DNA of 64,000 bases from Lepidodermella squamata (Eukaryota; Gastrotricha): contig JBLDXI010000045.1 of assembly GCA_047495785.1 (NCBI GenBank), forward strand, positions 620,001-684,000, in the 5' to 3' direction. Every line of letters starts with the position of its first letter. Positions within the stretch are counted from its first letter, which is position 1. Below, in pieces: positions 21,769-32,700 of this stretch. The translations under genes and the position numbers were made by a program. The notes below the pieces were generated by a model that saw only the letters and a list, made by a program, of their open reading frames with translations, had not been told where the DNA came from and searched no databases.

Positions 21769-23367
21769 CGTAAATGTGTTATCAGCTGTAACACCTATAT
21801 AATGAAAAATTGGGAGCAGGATTTAATTGAAACAAATCAAGAGGCCGAAGCTCGAAAGAAAGCTTGAAAGTAGTCGTGCTCTGCTAGGTGAATTGTTTGA
21901 GTAGCCAAGTTAACATATGTGTCTAACCGGTGTGATAATGAAAAAAATAGGTGTATATTATAATATAACCTATAGCGAACTTAGTTTTTTGTGCTAGATA
22001 AACGACATTCCCTTGATAGTAAATACAGGCAAGTGATAAGACTTGAATAACAACAGGTAGTTGATGAGACCTAGTTTCTCCCAACGTGCGCGTCTTCTTG
22101 GATTATTTAGCCGTTTAGAAAATTTTAATTAGGTGTTCAGCCTTAATAAAAAAAAACAATAATAAGTAACGCAACCCATTAATTCGTTCGTTTAAATCAG
22201 CTTACTTTAGACACTCAGGACTCGGGTAATACTCAGGCCTGTGAAAAAACGTGTCAAGGTGAGGACATATTTCTCATACTAAAACGTAGACGGCAAGTCA
22301 AGCCCTTGCAAAAAACAGAACCTGGCTCGCATATTTCTCACGGCATCTCGCCCTGTGCGTTTGATAACTCAGCTATTTTATGCATGGCTTATTAGAAAAT
22401 AAAAAGGTCATGGGTTTTTCCTTTGCGACATTACTCATCATTTGAATGAATGAAGCAGGGAGACTTCATTGCTAGACTCAATCGAACAAAGGAAATTAAT
22501 TTTAATTGTTTGTTTGCTCTTCCTTTAAGATATCGAGCGATATCACCTGTCAATTGAAAACAATAAGAAGCTCAAAGAAGTTCCAGTTCATTCCCATGTC
22601 CGTGTATTTTCGTCATTTATTCTCTAATTAAAATACCGAACAATTTTTGGCTCACAATATTGAAATGCGAGTCCAAAAATAATTAAAAGTGTATATGTCG
22701 GGCGCGTCGCGCGCATGCCGTCGCCATGGCCGAAAATGCGCCCGGTTGTCGCTAAACTTGAGTCAGGTGTATATGAAATTTTCAGCGGCGAACTTATATG
22801 ATGAATGCGGGTCAATACGCTGCACTCCTACTCCGTTGGATGCCGTTGCGACGTCATCGCCATCGCCACAATCGATAATGTACATGGACCGGATTTCGGC
22901 CGCGCGACACTTTTCTACATTCGCGCGCGCCCACCGTTCATTCATTTTGGCGCGGACTCAATGCCGGATGGTGAATGAACCCACCGTTATATAAATGAAA
23001 GAGCTAGACTAAGTGAGCGTTTTTCGAATAAAATCATTATAAAACCCACCTTGTACGAAATGCTCAGCAGGAGAAGTGTCTTGAAACAACTGAAAATTAC
23101 CGCTATTTTTCAGCGGGGCTTTAACACTTCAAACTCAATTGGTTAGAAAATCTGTTGCGCATGGCCTGAAATAACCCTGAAAAATCCTTTACATATTATA
23201 TAGTCAAAAATTCTTTTGAAAAAAATACGCAAGGACATTTTTCGCATGATTATAGTTCCACTTAATTTGTTGGTACGCTTTTAATGCACCAATTATATTA
23301 TTATCTCTTGTGAAAAGCGAATCGATCTGCATACACACTCAATTGAAGGCGCTACAATAATTTTTTG
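21769..23367. other. Intergenic region between the Kunitz cluster and the Roco gene
   Basis: About 1.6 kb. It includes a possible Kunitz exon remnant on the + strand at 22211-22258 and GC-rich CGCGCGC patches near 22705 and 22920. No complete gene is supported. Confidence 0.5.
22211..22258 (+). pseudogene. Possible Kunitz C-terminal exon remnant
   Basis: A 48-nt open segment with an AG just before it and GTGAGG just after it encodes TQDSGNTQACEKTCQ, resembling the last two-cysteine part of a Kunitz domain (N..F....C...C). It lacks the C-G half, and no matching upstream exon was found on this strand. It may be a degenerate inverted copy from the neighbouring cluster or chance. Confidence 0.22.
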
Positions 23368-26300
23368 ATGTCGACAGCTGTTGCGAAGGCATCAAAGCAG
23401 CAGCTGCAACAACAGGCAATTTTGAACCGACGAGGAGCGAAACCAGGCGCAAAAACTGTCACTGTAGCCGAGACGCCAGAGCAAGCTGAACGCGGCCGAT
23501 TGGTTTGCAAATTCGGCTTTGAATATATTGCTTTATTGTTTCTATAGCTACAGAAAGGATTCGCTGGCACGAACATCCAATTTGTTCATTACAGTGGTGA
23601 TACTCATTACGAACCCCTAAAACTGGCAGACATTAAGGTGGAACCGATAGTTTCCGGCAAGGAAACTCTCGAGGCCGTAGTCAGGCTTGATATGCTCGAC
23701 ATCAAGTCTGAAGATGTCTACGAGAAACTTATGGCCCTCGGGAAACACCTGCATGGCTTGGCTATTCGAGATTTAGCGCTGAATTACGTTCCTAAAGATT
23801 TACAACCGATTTGGCCCAACTTGACCGCCTTGGACATGAGCGGGAATGCGCTGAACGAATTCTCCATCAGCGACGCTTTGCCTCATTTGACGCATCTGTC
23901 TGAGTTAAACCTTAATGGCAACAACCTTCAGCAACTTCCGAAAACTTTCAGAGGCCTGAAGCAACTCAAGTTTTTGTTTCTGAGCCGGAACAGGTATGGG
24001 CGGTACAATTTTTAAATGGATTTGTTCAACTTCTGAAAATTTTCAGGCTAATTACCCTCAATAATTTGGACACCCCGCTAATGCATTGGTTCGTAGCAGA
24101 TAGCAATAATTTGCAGAGTCTCGAGTCCTTCTTACTTTCAAGCAACTGCGATCGATCTCTTCAAGTTCTGGACGTCTCGCATAACGAACTAACCGTCCTA
24201 CCGAGTCAAATTCGCAATTTTCGCTCCCTGGTCGATCTCGATTTAAGCAGCAACAATATCCGCCTGTTACCTATTGAGCTATTCAAGCTTCCAAGTCTTC
24301 AGTTTTTCAACGCATCATGCAATCGCATCAGTCACGTGCCGAGCTTTTCGACTCAAACAGCAACCTTCTCGCGGTGCCAGCTTAAAACCGTTGATCTATC
24401 AGACAATGTATTATCGAAGCTACCCGAGCATTTGCTGTTTCTCGCAGATCGTGTCGATGTTGCAAATAATTCAATCAAATTTATCCGCGGCAATTTGTTA
24501 CAAAAAATTGCGTTTTACTCGAAGAAGAAATTGCGAATCGAGGGCAATCCTTTGATCTTCCCTCCAGCTAACCTTGTCGCAAATGACGGACTTCGCGGTT
24601 TGCTGAGCTTTTTCAGCGCGATTAAAAACAAAGTGAAACGGCGACAGGGCATTAAGGTGTTTGTAGTTGGTGCGAATCGGAGTGGGAAAACCAGTTTCGT
24701 TAAAAGTCTGGTCGACGAATTTCCGCACATTGCCGATGAATCGACAATGATGGCGAATTACGACGAATTTTTTGTTGATATCGACGCACCGGGAGAGCTG
24801 GGTCATTTATTAGCGGGTGATTCTCCGCCGCAGCAAGTGAATAGCGTGACCCCGTTACCGCCCGAACCTGAACCTGTCACACCGGCCCCGGTCACCCCAG
24901 CGCCGACTCCCACTCCCACGCCTACTCATCACGATGGCCACCTGCCTGATGGAAGTTGCTGCGACGGCCCTGGATCGAAGAAAGGTATAGAATTATTTTA
25001 AATAAAAAAATTTAATTATGATCGAATTTGGAAACTTGCAGTTTTAGAAAGACCCGCCGTTGTAGATAACGGAAATAATCGTACTATCGGTATTTTAAAA
25101 TGGACTGGTTTTAAATTTAAAACGCACACTAATTTTAATTTTGAATCTCTATTTCAAAGCTTGATATTATTTTAATCTTAAATTACCGTAAAATAATCGA
25201 ATAATTTTTAAGAATAATTTTTCTTAATTTAGGACTGCCTCGCGAATTTCAGGCCGTGAGAAAGCGAGTAAAGAAACGAGTTGATTCCATTGAGGCGGAA
25301 AAGGAGCTCTTAAACCCGACCCTAAAACAAAGTGACCCAGCTTCTTTATGGAAATGCGTTCAATTACCAGTTCTCGACATTTCGGGACGGGGCATGTTCG
25401 CCGCCCTACGAAAATACTTCCTAGAAGACTCGTCAATCTACATGATTGTCTTCAATTTATCAACCTTCCCCACTAAAGACCAATCGGCTTTACACGTGTC
25501 GCCAATTGGGGCTCTGTGGTACCGTGATAACATCGGCTGTTTTCTCGATGAAATTTTCTCGCTATGCAAGGAGGCTTATATCATTTTAGTCGGCAGTTTC
25601 GTCGACAAAATTCACGACCACGCCGATGTTGATAACAAATGCAACGCTGTTCTCAGAATGGCGAATGCACATCGCCAGAAGCGGATAGACACTCTGACTG
25701 ATCAGCTAAAATCTATTGAAAGTAAAACTACAATGACGATGGCCGATCAAGAGAAAATGATGGTAAAATTTTAATAATTTTTCTGAAACTTTCATGAAAT
25801 TCTTGCTTGTAGATGCTCAAAAATTTGCTGGATAAACAGCAGATAAGACTCGGAGCTCGGGTCGTCCCGTTCAGCTCGCAAGTCGAGGGGAATTATTCGA
25901 CAATCACGCTGTCGACTCTCATCGAATTACTGCAATCTGGAGCAGCTCAAGGTGAAGCCCAGGACGCATTTTTCAAACCCGCCCTAGAGCCGATAACCAA
26001 CCTCCACTCCGACATCATTGAATACATCGAAGTCCTCGCCTCATCACTGCGCTTTCCCATCGTCGACAACAGCACTTTCGAAGACATTTTCTTCAAAGAG
26101 TATCAAATAATCAGCGAGCAAATTGTGAAAAGGATACCGAAATTTCTTCATCTAACCGGGCATATCTTCTGGAGTTCGAAAACAGATGTCCTAAGTGATT
26201 TGGTCGTACTCCGACCCGAATTTATCGTCGAATTTCTAACGGCTCTTTTCGCGTTCATCTTCGACGAGAAACCCCTTCAACAATCACTGGCTAGTATGCA

Positions 26301-28286
26301 AGAAGCTGGCCGGAGGCTATACCAGTTAGGTGCTAATGACGTCCGAGATGGCAGTTTACGCTTTGTCCGAACCGGCATTCTCAACACCTACGTCGGTGAA
26401 TTGATGGTTCGGAAGGGACTGAATATTAAATCAACCGACTCGTTGATGGCCTCGCTGAATGGATCAGCAGCTGTTAACCGCTCAAGTGTCAGCAGCGTTA
26501 GCGATTTGGACCCTAGCGCTGATTTAGTCAATGATGATAGCAAATCGAAAGAGGCCGTGGCTTCAGCCCCGATTCACGTATGTGTCGAGAAGTTTTCAGT
26601 CGGTTTCCAGTTGGCATATGTTTTCGACTCCAACTCGCTTGAATATGCAACTATGTTCCATCCGAAGCTAGCTGAAATCGATTTGAAGTATCCAAGGGTT
26701 GTTGAACAGCATCAAGCTCCGCCGCCCCCGCCAAATCCAACCCCATCGGCTACGGCGAAAGACGTCAAAGAAACAAAGGATTCTGTGAGTAAACCTGAAA
26801 AGGTTCCGGAAACTCCGAAGGAGGTAATTTTTTTCCAAAATAATCAAGTTCAATTTGACAATTTTTGCTATAGAAAAAGATGGTTTCTTTTGCGGCTGCG
26901 GCTTTAAACAAGAAAAAAGAACCTAGTGGCAATAGCAATTCAAAGGGGCTAACCCTCGATATTCCAGACTCGCCAAGTACAGTCAACAGTTTTGCTGGGG
27001 GTAACACTATCGAGCGGGTCAGTTCGCCGATAAAACGCGCCGCAAGTCCGTCACGCCTGAACTCACCCAGCTACTTCGTTGAAGAGAAGGGATTCTTCGT
27101 GAAGTTGCCTAAAGCAGCTTCAGTGGTTCGGCAAGCTTTAGCCAGCTCGGCAAGTATGTCGTTTAGCCAGCAGGGTTCAGCGGGACCGGGTGGCCGATCT
27201 GAGTCGAAATCCCCGGTTTCAATGACCGGAACCGCTCAGGGCCGGAACACGGCTACGCCAGCCCCAGGTGGGTCTGGGGCTAAATTCTTGTTATACCCTT
27301 CGCTGCGGCCTGCAATCTTACCTGAAGCTTATCGACTTGCAATATCTGATGCCTGGGATTCCCTCTCGCCCGAAATGTGGATCGGAGCTTCGTTAACCTT
27401 TCCAAGCAATTACTACCCACCGTCAGCGTTTCACGAAATCGTGACAAAAGTTCGGCGTAAGGTTCAACACCTTGAATTCGGTTACGTCTGGCAAACTGGC
27501 GCCTTTGGGAAATTCATCAATTCAGCGTCGTGTTTTGTTAAATTGATTCACAGAAAAGCAGCGCCCATGAATTGCGACTTCAACTCATTGACGCCGGATG
27601 AAGAATCGAAGGGCGATAATAACGATTCGGAAAATACTCTTACTTTCGAGCTGCGAACTAGCCCGGATATTCCGTCGCCTGAATCTGCGAAACTTAACAC
27701 GGTGGCTGCATTCATGTTCAACGAAAAAACGTTACGGGAATATGTGATGAATCTATGGGAAAAGTTGTATGAAATTCTGGCTGTGGTTGAAGAGTACTGC
27801 AATGGTTTTGCGGCGTTGCTGGTCGAGAGGCGTGTTAGGTGCCCTAATTGCAGTAAGCTGGCTTTCAACGGCGAATGGACATCGCCCCGAGAGTTGCAAG
27901 CCTTCCACGAGAAGAACTGCCCGTCTTGCGGCATAGTCGTCGACACGGCTTACCTGGTCCAGCCGAAGAGTTGCCAACGCGAGTTGTGCGAGCGAATTAT
28001 GAAGGACATTCAGAAGCGAAGAGCGACTAAATTGCTGCAGCTTCAAAGCGTTGCTGATGACGATGACAACGATTCGTTGGCGAGCTCGGACGACGATGAT
28101 GACAACGCGTTTGTGCGCGGTGATGACTCAGCGCCGCCTCAGGCGCGTCGGCGCGCGCGGCGCAATGCGCAAATAGCGCGACTACCTACGAGCGGCGCAA
28201 GCAGTGCCGTGTCGAGTTCTTCGGCGAAAAGTAAAAAATCTGCACGGCTAATGGCCGATCAAAGTGAACTGTTGTCGATGATGTGA
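23368..28286 (+). CDS. Roco protein: LRR, Roc GTPase and COR domains (MFHAS1-like)
   Basis: Exons 23368-23502, 23548-23993, 24047-24984, 25233-25762, 25813-26823 and 26874-28286; phases agree; about 1,490 residues. Leucine-rich repeats occupy roughly residues 110-370 (e.g. LTALDMSGNALNEF, LQVLDVSHNELTVLPSQI). A Roc GTPase follows, with P-loop VVGANRSGKTS near residue 400, a degenerate G3 (LDISGRG, where Roc usually has DFxGQ) and VGSFVDK. A Pro/Thr-rich insert lies within Roc. The COR domain includes FLHLTGHIFWSSKTDVLSDLVVLRPEFIV. The C-terminal exon has a CPNC...CPSC pair near residue 1345 and an acidic Asp-rich tail. No kinase domain, so MFHAS1-like rather than LRRK-like. Roco proteins act as GTP-dependent scaffolds; the role here is inferred. 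Start chosen as the first ATG, since 23365 is TTG. PolyA signal at 28458. Confidence 0.87.
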
Positions 28287-28457
28287 TTTTAATCAGAAAT
28301 TATAAATTTTTTACACCATTGTATTTTAGTGCCCTCTCTTCAGCACAAAAATGTAGAGAAAACGTTGAAGACACAAAAATTGGCAAACGTTTCTAATTCT
28401 CATCAGTTTCATTTTAAACCACTTTCTACATGCAGCAAATGATAATTTCGTTGAAGA

Positions 28458-28463
28458 AATAAA
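28458..28463 (+). terminator. PolyA signal of the Roco gene
   Basis: AATAAA, 172 nt downstream of the stop codon at 28284-28286. Confidence 0.5.
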
Positions 28464-28983
28464 ATGAACAATAATTTATATTCCGTGTGCCTCTGCAGTT
28501 TTCCCACTGGTTTATTAGTTTTTTATTATCGCGGTATAATTATTGAACTATATTTTCTGCTTTAATCTTTAGACAAACACTGAGTAGTATACGAGACAAC
28601 TGGCCGGTTTTTATCGCGTCAGCATTTTTATCGCTGGAACTTTCTCGCAGCTGAGAAAAATTCTTCGTTGATATGTAAAGGCCATAGGCGTGGTACCGGT
28701 GAGTTTATTACGGCCGGTATCATTTTTCCTAAGCTGAAAGCGTAAAAATAAAAAGAGGCACCTACGTATTGTTGGTATGGCATTGACCCTGATAATTTTA
28801 TGATGCGGTAAAATGTAATGCGAAGAGAATTCTTTTGCTAGCACTTCACACGGCTCATCTGGTGCTGAAAATTGGCTAAATTATATAATAAAATAGTATT
28901 TGCATTCCAATGAATTCGGATTTAGTCTATTACTCAGATCCTTTCCCCTCATTTTCCTAATTGATCTATGACCTTTTTAGAAA

Positions 28984-29420
28984 ATGTTTTCCTCAAAAAG
29001 TGTGAGCGTCGATTTGTCGACAGATCTTAAGCAGAAGGAGCATTTTTCCGATATAGTTTTCTACCCAGAAGATCTTGCCGAGTCGACGTCGAAAACTCGA
29101 CGAGAAATTTACGTCGAAGCACCAGGATTGAAGACTGTCACATTCCACTGGCCGAACGTTGAAGCTAATGTGGTCGTCTTACTAGGAGATTTCAACGAAT
29201 GGAGAGGCACGCCCATGACAAAAGAGTAGGTTAAATTATAATAAATGGATCAAGTATTAATTTTTGATATAGCTCCAAAGGTTTTACGACTCAAGTTAAA
29301 ATTCAGCAACCTGGTAGCTATCGATACGCGTTTCAAGTCGACGGTGTGTGGCAGGCTAACAAATTCAAGCCCGTTCTCCAGCTTCCTGATGGTCGCGAGT
29401 ATAACGTCTGCACCGTTTAA
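28984..29420 (+). CDS. Small glycogen-binding (CBM48/AMPK-beta type) protein
   Basis: Exons 28984-29225 and 29273-29420, joined over a 47-nt intron in phase 2, give 129 residues. After about 45 N-terminal residues the rest is one CBM48/E-set domain: VTFHWPNVEANVVVLLGDFN, EW, a turn, SKGFTTQVKIQQPGSYRYAF and QVDGVWQ. Conserved Trp, GDFN-W and Y.Y.F..DG.W positions fit the glycogen-binding module of AMPK beta. The C-terminal AMPK-beta region that binds the other subunits is absent, so this is a stand-alone carbohydrate-binding protein, perhaps a glycogen-targeting adaptor (inference). A strong acceptor-like sequence ends at 28980, three nt before the ATG, implying a 5' UTR intron or a spliced leader. 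Confidence 0.85.
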
Positions 29421-29777
29421 AAAATTCACTCGTTGATGTTAATATCATGTACCTTCTACATTTTTAAATTATCGCCGGCGATCGAGTCTTGCTTGCTGTA
29501 TATCGACAGATTTTAGTCAATTAAAAGGCAATAATATTCATTTATAATTAACATTTGATTTTATTGCCACATTGATGAGTTCAGCGCATATTATATACAG
29601 GTCAGAAAAATTCGTATTAAAGCGTCATTTTTTACATCGAGACGTAACGCTTCAATAATTGAGACTGGAAGAAACAAACGCAAGAGATGACTGAATTTAT
29701 TATGGTACATACATAGAAATCGGATAAAATTGTAGCAACAATAATAATTATAATAACAATTTGATTGAGCGCGGTTT
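29421..29777. other. Convergent 3' intergenic region
   Basis: AT-rich sequence between the CBM48 gene and the multi-CUB gene. It contains a minus-strand AATAAA at 29696-29701, 77 nt beyond the multi-CUB stop. No coding region. Confidence 0.6.
29696..29701 (-). terminator. PolyA signal of the multi-CUB gene
   Basis: TTTATT on the + strand (AATAAA on the minus strand), 77 nt beyond the stop codon at 29778-29780. Confidence 0.5.
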
Positions 29778-32700
29778 TCAATGAGATGCGATCCCGGATG
29801 GCGACGCGAGAGGGGCCGAGCAGCCGAATAGGGAGATGCGGACGAGCGGGCGTTCGTAGTCGTGTTGCGGCACGATCAGCTTGTTGTCGGCCGTGCGCTG
29901 CCGCACCATGTAGACGCGCACTTTCGACGCGACCACCGGCGGTTTGATGTTGATGCGCGTGTCACTCGCCGTCAACGGAATGCGAGCATCACTTGCAGAT
30001 TCGAATGACTCGGAAACTAATAGGTACAAAGTCGGTATCCGAGTCACGTTCGGCATCACAGGTCGCATATCGAATATTCGAGCAGCTCCGATCATATGCG
30101 GGCTTCCAAAATCGAACTATTCGAAAAAACACAAATCAATCACAGTTTTTACCAAATTAAAGTTTAAATGTTAAATATTCCAATGAACAAAATAATTTAA
30201 AAATAATTTAAAAAATTAAAATTGATTTTATTGATAATTAATTTTAAATGAATTTTTTTTATTGAATTTAAATTTTTTACATTTTCAAATTAAATAGAAT
30301 TCGATTTTTAAATAGATTGAAAAATCGAAAAATTTAAATTTTTTGAATTTTGAAAATTTTACCTGAACAAATGGATTGTTATCGTTATCGCTCGGCTGCC
30401 AGCAACACGGAAGTTCCACAGAGGACCGGTACCAGCCCCGTTGATCCCTGACAAATTTCGGATGGAACTGGCCCTGTTCGGACGAAGCTGATATCGCATT
30501 ATCCGGCAGCATAGCCACTAAATCGTCATCACACCACCACCACGACTGCTCACTCGGCGCCTTGGTGCTCGGCAACGGCGACCCGGCTGGAATGACGCCG
30601 GGCGGGAGGGGCCTTACGACGGGGTCTGACAGCGGAATCACAGCCGGGCCGACGGATGGAGCTTCGGCAAATACCTGGTGCATGGTTTGAAGCGGCTCGC
30701 CGTGGTTGTAGATGTTTTGCTCCTCGCTGAACGTACTCGGCGTGCCACCCATAATCGTGTACTCCAACACGAATCCGCGATGATTCCCGTCTCCTTTCGT
30801 CGGCATCGACATGAATTGAACGAAAGCGGCGTTCGATGTTGTTATCATCGTATACCCTCCGTCGAGCTTCCCGCACAGCGAGTTCAGAATCGGGTAATAC
30901 TCGCCTGGCCCATCGAAAATCACGACACGGTCCGTTGGGCACCGCTCAGATTTACTCATTGCAACCTTCGGATACGGCACCTGGCCAACATCGAATTCCT
31001 TGAAATTCAGCTGGACCTTTGTCCCACTTCGGCCGATGATTTCCCAAAGGCAAGTGTCTGACTGCGCGTAACCGCCGCGAATTCCGTAATTCGGGCTGGA
31101 AATAGTTCCTGAGTCTTGCGAGTAGATCTGCAGCCGACCTTCGCAACGAGCCAGCTGGGGCTGCGGGGCAGATGATGATTTTGGCCCCGTCAAATCGCCA
31201 ATCTTTTGCGCAATCAATTTCGGCGTAGTCTCGGCCGGAATCACGAAAAACGTCGATGGAATCGTCGTAGTCGGCGGTGTGGTCGGTTCAGTGACTGTAG
31301 TCGTTTCCTGGGTAGTTACGGCTGGCATTGTTGGAAGAGGGTTAGGTTGAAGCTGAGCGGCCATGATCATTTGGGGCGCATCAACCGATGTTACAGGCTT
31401 AGGAATCGCCCGATACGCCACTAAGAAACCAGCCGGTTTTCTAGCTTTCGGAGGAACAGACGGTCCACTCGCAAACTTTACAAATGCTTGATTGGCTTGA
31501 GTCCTAAGCAAAAAAAAATGAAGGAATTTTAATAAAAATCGTTGATCTTTATATAAATTGCGGCTCTAGAATTTGAGGCCTTCAAATGAGCCAAAATGTT
31601 CAATTTTATTAACTTATCGAGTGGTGTCAAGGGGTAACTTCGGACAAACATGTTTTTTGAAGGTTAAACAGTTTATATGCTAAAAAAAAATCTGAAATTT
31701 AAAACACAAGTGGGCACTGATATTCCTGATTTTTCTAAAAATGTTAAGATTTTTTCAATTTTATCCTGATTTTTATGGCAATTAAAAACGAGTTTGGCTA
31801 ACATTGTGCAATAAGTGGGTATAATTTTGGATGCTCATTTGCATAATATGCACGGCATTGATTTATCTTTTATGCCCCAGAGTTTTACATGTTTTATAGT
31901 TCTGGAAAATCCCAAGTTTTCTAGCCTTCAAAGTTCAAACCTGAAAATTTGATCATCCCAAGTGTCCAAGGTTACCCTTTCCACAATTACCCAGGTTACC
32001 CAGCGTTAAGGTATATTTCTTTAATAAAAAATGGCTTACATCAATCTTGCGCCTGCCGCTCCCGAATCGCGATGTTCGCCACAGAAATGGCTCAAAACAG
32101 GCGCCGACTCGTCAGGTCCGTTGAATATAGTCAGAATATCTCCTGCCGGACTCGCTTGGGCTGTATTGAACAGTGTCGACGGTGAATTCGGACAGGCGGG
32201 GCCGTCCGGGTTCAAATCAATGAGTTCAACGCGAAGTTCGACCACGGTTGCATCGTCCGGGCTGACAACCTTCCAGAAACAGACGTCATTCGACGGGTAA
32301 GTCGAGCTGTCGCGGTTCGAAAAATTAGGCGAGGCAATGCGTTTCCAAGCATTGGACATCAGACTTCGCTGCTCACTCAACAGCACAAATACCCGGCCGG
32401 AACAAGGCCCGTCGACTGTGAATACATTTTCAGCGATCGGCCGTGTCACAGCTGGCCTGGTTGTAGTTGTAGTTGTCGATGAAGTCGTCGGGGGTGTAGT
32501 TGTAGTTGTCGGCGTTGTGGTGGTTGGTGTCGCGGTAGTCGTTGTTGTAGTCGTTTTTCGGGTTGTCGAGTTCGATTTCGTGAAAAATGACTGAAACCTC
32601 CGGTCGTCGATAAATTCTTCAGTGTCCTGTTTCCGAGCGGTGGCTGAATTCAGCGTAGGATCCGGCTGTGACTCGACATACTCGACTTCGAAGCCGTAGT

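Noticed and set aside
21794-21801. TATATAGG as a TATA box of the third Kunitz gene
   Set aside because: It lies only about 26-33 nt from the ATG, leaving almost no 5' UTR.
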